Origin: Pinguiococcus pyrenoidosus
Taxonomy: Eukaryota > Sar > Pinguiophyceae > Pinguiochrysidales > Pinguiochrysidaceae
Length of the DNA: 12,123 nt
Direction of reading: 5' to 3'
Assembly (NCBI GenBank): GCA_019677205.1
Contig: JAAMXY010004471.1
Location: forward strand, 1-12,123
The position numbers were made by a program, and so were the translations under genes. Below are positions 1 through 8,556 of this stretch, in pieces. Position 1 is the stretch's first letter. Every line of letters begins with the position of its first letter. The notes beneath the pieces were generated by a model. It was not told the origin of the DNA. It did not search any database and worked only from the letters and a program-made list of their open reading frames with translations.

Positions 1-64
1 GCCGACGTGCCAGGCGTGCGCTCCTCCCCTGCAGCCTGTGCCGATCATCTGCCACCACCTCTAG

Positions 65-305
65 CTTCCGCTTGAGCTCCCACGGTCGGTGGCGAAGCTA
101 GTCGTTCCGCGTGCATCGAGCGCTACCTTCGCCGACGAGGAAGTGAGCCTGTGCTCTGGGGATCTGTGAGGGCTGTCATCCGCAGGTATGATTTCTCGCA
201 CAGACCGTGAGGCATTATGGCTTCGAATACAGGTCAGGCTGGCGTGACTTGTGCGCGCGAGTCTCTCGAGGCCGTGATGGATTTCATTCGCGTATCGCTA
301 GCTGA
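65..305 (+). CDS. possible 3' exons of an unidentified + strand gene (partial)
   Basis: Tentative. A TAG acceptor at 62-64 is followed by an open stretch 65-142 (26 codons, G/C-rich third positions, ending ATFADEE). A GTGAGC donor at 143 and a CACAG acceptor ending at 203 bound a 61-bp intron. The next exon begins TVRHYGFEYRSGW and reads in the same phase to TGA at 303-305. The gene would continue to the left of the window and converge on the ankyrin gene. I recognise no family; the HYGFEYR string faintly recalls the HYGYEF region of ALKBH-type dioxygenases, which is not enough for a call. A competing reading uses the TAG at 306-ish as an acceptor and runs to TAG at 446-448, overlapping the ankyrin stop. 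The rest of 1-431 shows nothing I can support. Confidence 0.25.
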
Positions 306-431
306 AAGGGCCGCACCTGCAGCACTTCTTCGCCACACCAGCACTCGCACCGCCGCCCATCTCCTACGGCTACTCGCCGTCGACTCCACGCAGGTGCCAT
401 AAGAAGAAGCCTAGCCAACTGGCAAGTGGAT

Positions 432-1608
432 CTACCCTGAGCCACTAGGGGCCTTGGCGGACTCTGCCGGGCCGTCGGCGGCGCTCATTTCCGCCCAATT
501 GTCGAAGAGGAAGATCACATCATACGCACGAGACTGCCGAGCTGTCTCCCGGGCAGAGGTGCCTTCGTAGGGCGGGCCCGATGGCGCGTTCATGTCGGCT
601 CCCGCAAGCAGCAAGGCCTCTGCTCCGATGGCGAGGTTGTTGGATGCCATTCGGTGCAAGGGCGTGTACCCATAGGTATCAAGCGCATCGATCTGTGCAA
701 GAGGAGCGCGTTCTCTTAGGATGTGCATGCACGCTGGCCTTGTCTGGCCAGAGCTCTTCAACTCTCTTCACTTCAGAACGACAACCGGGCAGACCTTGAT
801 ATGCATTCCCTCGGATGGCCACACACACACACAAACATAGACACAAACACAAGGAGGGGTGCAAAAAAGACAGACGTAAGGAAGCACCCACCTGCGCGCC
901 GGCGCGAATGAGCGACTCTGTGGAGAGTTGGCCGCGTCGGCTCATGCCGCAGATGTGGAGAGGCGTCGCACCGCCGGTACTGATCTCTGCCACGAGCTCG
1001 GGCCGTTCTCCGAGGAGCGCATCCACGGCTTCGGGTCCGCGATGAATGGCCTCCGACATTGTCGAGTAGCCGCCCCCGGCGTAAACCGGCCCGGGCGTTG
1101 GGTTGTGGTCCTGGTACTGCCGCCCGATGACTACGTTTCCGCTCTCATCTACTTTCACCTGTGCAACCACAGCACAAATGCATGTGTATTATGAGAAGGC
1201 AATGCAGCGTACACGCTGACGTTGCAATGCCCAAGTCTGCACGAGTCGTGCCACTCTTTGCTCCACCTTGCCGCCGTAGATACCCGGCCCAACTGTGTCC
1301 GCATAGGGATCGAATCCCTCCGGATCCATTTTCCCGTCTCGCCACCCCCGCGCCGCAACCTGATGAGAGGCAGATTTGGTGCCGTGAGACTGCGGTAGCG
1401 CACCCAATCACTTGAGAAAACTTCAAGGCAATACGCAGCAGCACTCCTCTCCGCGAGCTGGCGAAAAGCTTCGACAGAAACGCCGCAGACAGCCCTGTTC
1501 TTTTGCAAGTTGCAAGCTCACCAGCGACGCTCGTGGAGGCGAGCGAAGCAGCGCTCCGAAGCACACGAGTCGCGTGGCAGTCAGCCCAACGGGGCCCCTC
1601 CCGAGCAT
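432..1608 (-). CDS. ankyrin-repeat protein, four exons
   Basis: Model: exons 1608-1522, 1359-1267, 1158-892 and 692-432. All three introns (162, 108 and 199 bp) are GT-AG and phase 0, and together they give 235 aa. Exon 1 encodes a 29-residue Arg-rich leader without acidic residues (MLGRGPVGLTATRLVCFGAL...), which looks like a mitochondrial presequence. Exon 2 holds FDPYADTVGPGIYGG, and exon 3 continues VKVDESGNVVIGRQYQ and HNPTPGPVYAGGGY, a Gly/Pro-rich block ahead of the repeats. Two ankyrin repeats follow, with TPLH cores near residues 125-128 and 159-162 and a repeat-end LLLAGAD near 177-182; a third, degenerate one may lie at 188-212. The join RAGAQ/IDALDTYGYTPLH restores a normal ankyrin turn across intron 3. 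Ankyrin repeats usually mediate protein binding; the partner is unknown. Start uncertainty: an ATG at 1329-1327 in exon 2 would drop the leader. The domain is secure, exon 1 less so. Confidence 0.82.
820..851. repeat. CA-rich microsatellite inside ankyrin-gene intron 3
   Basis: A run of CA dinucleotides passes into CAAA/CATAGA-type imperfect units on the + strand. It lies wholly inside the 199-bp intron at 693-891 of the minus-strand ankyrin gene, where it reads as GT/TTTGTG and may add pyrimidine-rich tract. Confidence 0.85.
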
Positions 1609-2333
1609 GAAGAGCGTCGACGCCACTTCAGCGCAAACCCTCCCTCTACTTGGCCAGGAATCGACGCCTGAGGTGGCGTTGCGCAGAATTCCGCGAAGAC
1701 TGGTATTCTACAGCGGCCGGGCCGTATCGAGAATCACACGACACGAGAATCCTGTGGTCAGCTGAAGTCTCGCGTCTGTATGATATACAGGCATATGATG
1801 GGTATGGGTTGCCACTGTTGTCTCCTTGGGGCTTTGATATCAATGATTCTCTCTTCACGTTGTCGTTTCTGGCGGCGTCTCTTGGATGACGATTGGAGTT
1901 CCTCACCGGATACCGTGGTTGTGTGACTTTCGTTGCCAGCAAGACTCTTTTACTGTATAATCCCACCATTCATTGCCTTCGTGGATTTCATTGTATGGTC
2001 CCGCCCCGTCTTGTCTTTGCTCACTCATTCATTCATTCATTCATTCATTCATTCATTCATTCATTCAGGAAGATTGGAGCTCGCTTCTGTGAAGCGCAGA
2101 TCGCCGCTTCGAGTCACAAAAACCGGACACTAAGCCATGCAACACGTTTGGGGCCAGTGCGCGGATTCCCTCGTCAGCTCATCCATTCCCGCACTCCTAA
2201 CCCTTGGGTGATAAGCGAAAGGACCCGAGCGAGGAATCAGTGTGACGTGAGCGAGAGGTGCTCGAGGAAAGACTGGCCGAATGCACAGTATGTGCCATGT
2301 CAGCACAGAGATTTGACCAGAAGAGACACGAGA
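1609..2333. other. 725-bp intergenic region between ankyrin and SET genes
   Basis: This spacer should hold the promoter and 5' UTR of the ankyrin gene (right to left from 1609) and the 3' UTR of the SET-domain gene. Its composition is visibly more AT-rich than the flanking coding DNA, especially 1740-2060. I see no convincing exon: the open frames lack G/C-rich third positions and recognisable motifs. The one structured element is the TCAT microsatellite at 2025-2067. No TATA box placed sensibly relative to 1608 and no tRNA-like fold were noticed. Confidence 0.6.
2025..2067. repeat. TCAT tetranucleotide microsatellite, about 10.75 units
   Basis: There are 43 bases of perfect period-4 repeat (TCAT/ATTC) with no interruption. 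The lack of decay suggests a recently active, length-variable locus. It lies between the SET gene 3' end and the ankyrin gene promoter. Confidence 0.97.
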
Positions 2334-4118
2334 CTACGGACTTATTCGCTTCCTTGCCTGGTCCAGGATGTCCTCCTTCGCCGCCACAAACCTCAGAGCA
2401 GAGTTGTCGGACGCTCCGGCAGCGTCCTCCAAGCGCGACTTGGCGGCCTGCAGTCGTTCCTTTTCCAGCTGCAGCGCTGCGTCCGCCAACGACACCACTC
2501 GGGCCTCCGTCACCTTGGACAAGGGCTTCTGGAAGGCCTTCGTGATTCGCTCGATCGACAAGGCCGCGGCATTCGGATCCGAGATCCTCACCCCTAGCCT
2601 ATCCAGAATCTCCGCGTCTTGGCTGGCAACGAATCTGAGCAAGGCACGGGCGCCGCTGCCGTCAAGTCTACGCCGTGAAGGACTCCCACGGACCAGGCCA
2701 ACCGCCCTTGCATCGGTCGAAGCCCTTCCCCAGGCGCCCCCCGCACCTGCGATGCCGGCTCTCGAGAAGTGCAGCACTTCGAGGACGTCTAGTACTTCCG
2801 TCTCTGCCGCTAGCAACGCCATTCGCTCGTCCGACACTCCGATTGACTGCAAGTCGATGCCCTCCAGCCACTTCCACGACGTGTGGACGTCTGCGTCCTC
2901 CTGGTCAGCCCTCACAGAGGTCGAGCCACGTTGCAGGACGAACCCGAAGTACTGCAAGAGCTCGTCTACGCCCCGCGTCCCGTACGTGATGAACACCTGG
3001 TCCCCTTTGGTGACCTCCGCGTTCATGGCAAGCTCCAAGGAGTTGGTGGATGGAGACAGGGCCAGGGAGGACGCGGCGGACTGCCGGTGGTTCATGCTGT
3101 CAATCGCCGGCGCCAGGACGCAGACGTCGTTTGCGCTGGGTTCTCCACCGGCAGCGCCAATTAGCTTCGCTGGAGCCGTCGAAACGCTCAGCTCATTCAG
3201 AGTCAGAGGCAGCGCTGCGAGCGCCGCCGCCACGAGCGTGTAGAGAACCGCGTTCTCGTCCACGCGACCCTCGAGGGACGTGCGCTGCGTGTAGAGCATG
3301 CCCGCAGCGCCAATGGTCCAAACGATCCCCTGACTGAGCGCGAGCTGCTTGGCAACGCTCATGGAGGAGGCGCCGCCGATTCCCGCCTGATTGCCCCACC
3401 GTCCACCGAAGGCTCGGCTGGTCACGCACTGGAGCGCCCACGTCCATTCCGACGAGGAAATGACCGAGGACCTTGCGGCGCTGGCGACAAGGCCGGCGTA
3501 GAGAGCCTCCCACTCCGCGCGCTGGCTCTCAGCGGCGTTTGCCAGCGCAGGATATCCGAGCGCCTCGACATCGGCCCTGGGCCACCTGATGGGCATCTGC
3601 CGCCAGATCGCACTCTCTGGAGGAGGCAGCAGCCTCACATACCCGCTGACGCGGCTGGCGTCTCCGAGGCTCCGCTCGTAGAGCAGCTTCAACGCCAATC
3701 GCGACTGCAACGGAGCGCGTGCCCACCACGCACCGAGCGCATCACTCCCCGCAAGCCACGTGCGAACGTCAGCTGGCAGGTCCTCCTTCCCTGTGACCAG
3801 CAAGGCCGCTTGCAGAGGCAAGTTGACCAAGACGTCCCCGCGTTGAATGTCCTCCGTAGCAGCCATGCCGCGCACTCCATCAAACATCGCATGCTGAAGC
3901 TTCTGCACCTTCACATGCCTCTCAGCGCACCACTTCTCGAAGTCCTGTGCGGATCCGAGCAAGTCCGCAGGCGCCGAAGTTGCACTTGCCGGCTCCGCCG
4001 CTGCGTGGAGGCGGCTCCCAGCGCCTCGATGGACGAAGGCCGGGCTCTGCTTCAGCGCCGAGGCTCTTCCAGCTACTGCCACGCACCCGATGGCGGCCAG
4101 CCAAGAGGAGAGACGCAT
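2334..4118 (-). CDS. SET-domain protein lysine methyltransferase, Rubisco-LSMT type, likely plastid-targeted
   Basis: 594 aa, no intron needed. The N-terminus (residues 1-21, MRLSSWLAAIGCVAVAGRAS) is a signal peptide with an Ala/Val core; KQSPAFVHRGAGSRLH after it is basic and resembles the ASAFxP transit motif of complex plastids. SET motifs in order: GVRGMAATEDIQRGDVLVNL (81-100), SRAF (234-237), PAIDSMNHR (337-345, the usual DxxNH-type SAM/substrate motif), ITYG (377-380) and YFGFV (390-394). Residues from about 410 correspond to the LSMT substrate-binding domain and end in a Lys/Glu helix. Family members methylate lysines of Rubisco, aldolase or similar targets; the substrate here is unknown. 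Odd: about 95 residues (238-332) between SRAF and DSMNH contain two hydrophobic segments. Residues 452-490 are Gly/Arg/Ser-rich and align poorly with expectation. The frame stays open to 4352, but that would overlap p44 exon 1, so the start at 4118, which begins the signal peptide, is preferred. Confidence 0.88.
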   Translation of the reverse strand: MRLSSWLAAIGCVAVAGRASALKQSPAFVHRGAGSRLHAAAEPASATSAPADLLGSAQDFEKWCAERHVKVQKLQHAMFDGVRGMAATEDIQRGDVLVNLPLQAALLVTGKEDLPADVRTWLAGSDALGAWWARAPLQSRLALKLLYERSLGDASRVSGYVRLLPPPESAIWRQMPIRWPRADVEALGYPALANAAESQRAEWEALYAGLVASAARSSVISSSEWTWALQCVTSRAFGGRWGNQAGIGGASSMSVAKQLALSQGIVWTIGAAGMLYTQRTSLEGRVDENAVLYTLVAAALAALPLTLNELSVSTAPAKLIGAAGGEPSANDVCVLAPAIDSMNHRQSAASSLALSPSTNSLELAMNAEVTKGDQVFITYGTRGVDELLQYFGFVLQRGSTSVRADQEDADVHTSWKWLEGIDLQSIGVSDERMALLAAETEVLDVLEVLHFSRAGIAGAGGAWGRASTDARAVGLVRGSPSRRRLDGSGARALLRFVASQDAEILDRLGVRISDPNAAALSIERITKAFQKPLSKVTEARVVSLADAALQLEKERLQAAKSRLEDAAGASDNSALRFVAAKEDILDQARKRISP

Positions 4119-4247
4119 TCTGGCGGCGGGGCAAGGCGCCACTGCGGCCACCAACGCCAGCCCCGCAATTTCTGCGTCTGTCTCCGCGCTCGTGTCTGTC
4201 CGCGAGTTGGGCGGCGGGCGGAGCTTCGGGCCGCCCGGAGCCTTGAG
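4119..4247. promoter_or_regulatory. head-to-head promoter between SET gene and p44 gene
   Basis: Only 129 bp separate the two start codons, which diverge from each other, so both transcripts must start within this interval or in the neighbouring gene. It is GC-rich, with a GC-box-like GGGCGGCGGGCGG near 4209-4221 and no TATA box. This fits a CpG-type bidirectional housekeeping promoter; the role is inferred from position. Confidence 0.6.
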
Positions 4248-6001
4248 ATGGAGCCTCTGGACGGGGAGGACGACCTCAGTCTGCGAGGCAGGCATGCGTG
4301 GGAGCAAGTGAGCAGCCACACGTGGCAGACTGGGCTGGACGAGGATGAGCATGGGAATCTGCAGTATCGTCAGGTGTCCGCTTTGGAGCGCTGGCGAAAA
4401 GCCTCCAAAAACCGCGATGCGCGTACTGTTCGGTGGGTCTCGCGAATGCGCCTGCGCATGACGATTCCTTGGGAGGATTCCTTGGGAGAATTCCTTGGGA
4501 GACTTCCTTGGGAGGATTCCTTGGGAGGATGCCTTGGGAGGATTCCTTGGGAGACTTCCTTGGGAGGATTCCTTGCACGCTCAGCGAAGTGTCTCCCCCT
4601 CTGAAACCAGGCGCGGCATGATCCGATATGTGTATCTCATCCTTGACAAGTCGCTGGCAATGCTCGACGGAGATGTGGACATGCAGCCCAGTCGAGTGGT
4701 GGTCATGCAAGGTATCCCTCCCAACCACATTGCACAGGATCGGGCCCTTGCCATCAAGTGCGGAGCTCCTGAACCGGTGCATGTCGCCCACATCCCAGTG
4801 CATGTGGCGGACTTCATCCGCAACTTCTTCGACGAGAACCCGATCAGCAATCTGGGCGTCATTGTCTCTCGGGACGGTGCCGGAGACAAGCTCACCGCGC
4901 TAGGTGGCAATCCCACGGTGGGCAGAACGAAAGGGACATCGAAGCTTCGTGTCCACCAGGCAGGGGAATTCCTCACGGCGCTCCTGGCGCTCTCGACCTA
5001 AGGTGCACTTGCAGGCGTTGGAGGAGGACGGCACCAACTGCGCGGGGATGGCAAGCATTCAGAACTCGCTAGAGCTTGCCATGGCGCTTCTCAAGACGGT
5101 GCCCCAGTACGGCACGAAGGAGGTCATCTTAGTGTACGGAAGCCTGACCTCCACAGATCCCGGCGACATCCACACAACCATAGAGAGCCTAAAGCAGGAG
5201 GGGATCCGTGTCAGCGTCATCAACCTCGTGGCAGAAATCTACGTCTGCAAGCGGATTGCTGAGGCCACCGGTGGGGATCACCGCGTCGTGCTGGACTTGG
5301 ACAGTCTACGAGCGCATTTCGCCGCCCACGTGCGCCCACCGCCCACGCCGAGCTCAGCGAAGGTGGTCAAGGCACCGACCCTGGTGCGCATGGGCTTCCC
5401 CAGGCGAATCGAGACTAGCGTGCCGAGCTTCGCCTTTGCAGGCGACCAGGAGAGGTTCGCGGCCAAATCCTGACTCCCACAAAATCTCCCGGCCTGCTCC
5501 CAACCTCCTGCTCCTCACCCAGGTTGTGTGAGGCGGGATATGTCTGCCCGGAGTGCACCGTGAAGACGACGGATCTTCCGTCCACCTGCATGGTGTGCTC
5601 CTTGCCTCTCGTTTCCTCTCCGCAGCTGGCCAGGTCGTATCATCACCTCTTCCCGGTGAGTCTGCATGCCGGCGAAGCGTGCAGCCCTAACTCTGCCGTA
5701 ACCGGCAGCGGGAGGCCGGAGTGCTCTGGCTAACGTGAACATCTTTTCTTGGTCTGTGCGCGCACCTTAGGTGCCCCTCTACGATCAGGATGACCTGCCT
5801 GGCAAGGCGGATGCCGAAGACCTGGAGCTTTCCCCCAGGAACTCTTCGGAGAAGCCACGCTGTAGTGGGTGCCTCGTAGATCTTAGCGCAAGGATAGAGA
5901 GAGACGTCGTGCGACTTCGGTGTCCGACATGCAAGCAGCTGTACTGCGGCGATTGCGACATCTTCATCCACGATGAGCTCCACAACTGCCCAACGTGCTA
6001 G
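4248..6001 (+). CDS. GTF2H2: TFIIH core subunit p44 / Ssl1 (general transcription factor IIH subunit 2), six exons
   Basis: Model: 4248-4432, 4611-4711, 4799-4917, 5003-5454, 5523-5655 and 5771-6001; 1221 bp, 406 aa (human p44 is 395). Introns of 178, 87, 85, 68 and 115 bp are all GT-AG, and each join restores family sequence, e.g. TVR/RGMIRYVYLILD and QER/LCEAGYVCPEC. The order is: N-terminal AWE...TWQTGLDEDEHGNL (18-38); a von Willebrand A domain from about 66 with DKSLAM (74-79), DENPISNLGVIV, DPGD and a C-terminal RMGFP (264-268); a C4 zinc site (C294, C297, C308, C311) followed by LVSSPQLARSYHHLFP; and a RING-like finger with eight Cys (361, 364, 381, 384, 389, 392, 403, 406). p44 binds and stimulates the XPD helicase in TFIIH, in transcription start and nucleotide excision repair in the nucleus. 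It shares a 129-bp promoter region with the SET gene and converges on MCM7, 118 bp away. The intron 4 donor (GTTCGC) is weak. No key residue is missing. Confidence 0.95.
4463..4579. repeat. 13-bp minisatellite, nine units, in p44 intron 1
   Basis: The unit is GATTCCTTGGGAG, with variation mainly in the first four bases (GATT, AATT, ACTT, GATG). Eight units are complete and the ninth breaks after CCTTG. It fills about two thirds of the 178-bp intron (4433-4610). Because 13 is not a multiple of three, the array read as protein cycles through three frames on each strand and produces spurious GGFLGRIPWEDSL-like peptides. Confidence 0.96.
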
Positions 6002-6119
6002 GAGGCCTCCTGACTTTGCCGAGATGCCACAACCCTGGCGCGGGCGTGTAGCAATCGATTGAGAAGCGTCGGGAGCAGCATATCAAAATCTTAGTTTCGC
6101 TTGGCACCTGCAGCGCCGG

Positions 6120-8556
6120 TCACGCTGTGACGAAGTCTATGTAGGCTTGATCCCTGCTCAGCTGCAGGATGTTCAGCTCCTCATACTCCACGAGACACTC
6201 TTGCAGCTGCTCTTCTGTGAAGCCACTCCGAAGCACCATGGCCTCCACTGTCGAGTGGCTAAGACGCTGAACCCGCTGACTGGTCGCGTAGTCACGGATG
6301 ATGCTGTATATTCTGCTAACGGCATCCTCACGGCCTCCGGATGCGTGCGCGAAACCTCCGTCGTCTTCGTCGTAGAGGCTTGCCTTGGACATGTGCACTA
6401 AACGAACGGCCTCTTCTACGTCGGACTGCGATACCTCCTTGGCAAACCTGAGACGAGCGAGCGCCGTCGCGAGACGAAGGATGGACAGCAGCTGCCGCGG
6501 CGTCATCTGCGTCTGCTCGCTCGCTCGCTGCGAGACGGACGGCTCCTCGCCGTTAAAGTCCACCTTGTCCTGCTGGCGCATATTCACGTACGCCTCGACG
6601 AGGTACAAGGTGAGGTCGCGGGGAACGGCAGGCTGCACCAATCTGGCCTGCGCGATGTAGTGGCGGAGAACCGGCGTCGGAATGATGCCCTCGGAGCGAG
6701 CTACCGGCGCGGACTTGAACCTGTGGACATGGACCACATGTCTGGCCAGTGCGATGTCGTTCTCTACGTTGACGCGATCCAGCAGGAGGAACAGCAGGTC
6801 GAATCGACTCAGCAACGAGTTTGGCAGGTTCACGTTCTCGCTGATCGAGCGCTTCTTGTTGTAGCGGCCGTAGAGCGGATTGGCGGCAGCGAGGACTGCT
6901 GTGCGGGCGTTCAGCCTCGTGGTGATCCCGGCTTTCGCGATGCTCACCGTCTGCTGCTCCATCACTTCGTGGATCGCCGTCCTATCCTGGTCGTCCATCT
7001 TGTCGAACTCGTCAATGCAGCAGATGCCCTTGTCCGCCAGCACGAGCGCCCCGCCCTCGAGCGCCATCTCTCCGCTGATCTGATCCCTGGTCACGGCTGC
7101 CGTGAGCCCCACCCCGCTGCTGCCCTTGCCGGTGGTGTAAACGGCCCTGGGAGCGACGACGGTGATGTACTTGAGGAGCTGCGACTTGGCAATCCCGGGA
7201 TCCCCCATGAGGCAGACGTGGATGTCGCCCCGAATCGTCATGCCGTCCCGCAGCGATCGATGTACGCCCCCGGTGAGCATGAGGAGCAAGGCCTTCTTCA
7301 CGTCCTCATTGCCCCAGATTGCCGGCGCGATGCTCCGGGCAAGCCTCGCATACGCGTCGGGCGAGTCCGCAAGCTCGTAGATGGCGTCCTCGACGCTCTC
7401 GTCGATGTCCATCAGCTCGTCGTAGTTCTTCTTGTGCCTGTAGGCGTACTGCACTTGGATGAAGGTGTCGGCGATCAGGCCAGCCCGCAGGGCCTTGTAG
7501 CCGCTCCAGCGCACGGGCATGAAGATGCCGCTGATCGTCACGAGATCGCCAGGCTTCAGGCTGCGGACCATCTCTCCCCGAAGATGCGCCGTGATCGTGC
7601 GCGGCACGTGGCCCATGGGCACTTGATCGGGCAGCTCCTGCAGCTTGGCCTCTTGGAACGGAACGAACTTGGATCCGCGGGACTGCAGCTGCAGCCGGCC
7701 CTTTGTCTTGTTCTCTTGGCAGTACGTGGTGTTGCAGAACACCAGTGGCAGAAAGTCTTTCCGGCGGACCTCCTGATAGATTTCGTGCCCGCAGGAATCG
7801 CACGTGTACGTGCATACGCTCATGAGCGGTCGCACCGTCGAGACTCTCGTGACCATCGCCTTGACCGTCACCAAGGAGCCGATGTCCGCTGCGCCCACCT
7901 CCCGAATGGGAATCGCTTTGCTGCTGGACTGGGGCCGAAAGAAGAGGTCAAAGCGCCTCATGAGCGCTGCCGGCGGCTCCGCAAGCTCCGGCGGATCGTC
8001 GGCATCGTCCACATCCTCGTCACCGCGGTTCTCCCGGACCAGACGTCGCTGATTCCGCCGCTGCTCCATCAGCACATCCAGGACGTCCGGCTCCTTCTGC
8101 TCCACGGACGGCTCTGGTAGAATATCATCGATCGCCTCGGAAAAGACCTGCTTAGGAAGCCCAAAGGGTCAGCCAAAGAGCATTCTCTACTTGCCCCCGA
8201 GAGAAGAACTTGCGCACCTCGATGTAGCGGGGGGTATTCCTCTCGATTCGAGCGGCGAAGCTGTCAAAGTCCTCCGGCGCGCGCGCTTCCCAGGCAAGTA
8301 CGTCGTCCAGCTCGACGAGCAGCTGCTTTCTTTTCCTGTCGGCAACCTTGCGGCGGACATTAGACCCAAGCTGGGGCCTAACATCGCTTGGAGAGACGCC
8401 GAATACCTCCTGAAGTGGCTCCGCGTACTTGGGCACCGACCCTCCAAGCGCCACATAGCCCTGCAGAAACTGCTTCGCCTTGTCGCTCTCGTCGGCATAA
8501 TCTGGGAAGGCGCCGTCGCGATCGCCATCGTCTGGGTCGAGCCGGTCCTGCGACAT
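6120..8556 (-). CDS. MCM7: MCM7, DNA replication licensing factor (MCM2-7 helicase subunit), two exons
   Basis: Exons 8556-8191 and 8147-6120 are split by a 43-bp phase-0 intron (8148-8190: GTAGAG...AAGCAG, branch-like CTGAC). They give 797 aa (human 719, yeast 845). The join FFSRGQ/VFSEAIDDILPEP fits the MCM7 N-terminal domain. Zinc finger: C238-x2-C241-x18-C260-x4-C265. AAA+ core: Walker A GDPGIAKS (437-444), Walker B CCIDEFDKM (498-506), sensor-1 AANP (543-546), arginine finger SRFD (569-572). The C-terminal winged-helix end has MCM7-type EYEELNILQLS, and PDYADESDKAKQFLQGY at the N-terminus matches MCM7 rather than other paralogues. It acts in the CMG helicase that unwinds DNA at forks. 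Start: M at 8556 is preferred; the frame is open upstream to an ATG at 8772, but those 72 residues are not family-like. The divergent promoter carries an E2F-type site 60 bp upstream, fitting S-phase control. All catalytic motifs are intact. Confidence 0.97.

Noticed and set aside
38-64. 27-bp intron joining 2-37 to the exon at 65
   Set aside because: It is in frame but below any plausible intron size and has a poor donor; the upstream exon cannot be judged from the few bases available.
1893-2597. + strand open frame with repeated HSFI peptides
   Set aside because: The peptides come from the TCAT microsatellite; the frame then runs antisense through the SET gene end and shows no domain.
2368-3243. 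291-codon + strand open frame antisense to the SET gene
   Set aside because: Its Ser/Thr/Ala-rich translation has no motif and mirrors the codon bias of the SET-domain frame.
4119-4352. Longer SET protein starting at 4352
   Set aside because: It would overlap p44 exon 1, adds 78 residues without conserved features, and would bury the signal peptide that starts at 4118.
4463-4579. CRISPR-like array
   Set aside because: There are no spacers: units are contiguous 13-mers in an intron of a eukaryotic gene.
4463-4621. Repeated GGFLGRIPWEDSL-type peptide as a coding repeat protein
   Set aside because: The 13-bp unit produces the same peptide cycle in all frames of both strands. Splicing it out gives an exact p44 join.
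6660-8120. 486-codon open frame on the + strand antisense to MCM7
   Set aside because: It is the mirror of a G/C-third-position-rich conserved gene; the translation has no recognisable motif, whereas the minus strand encodes full MCM7.
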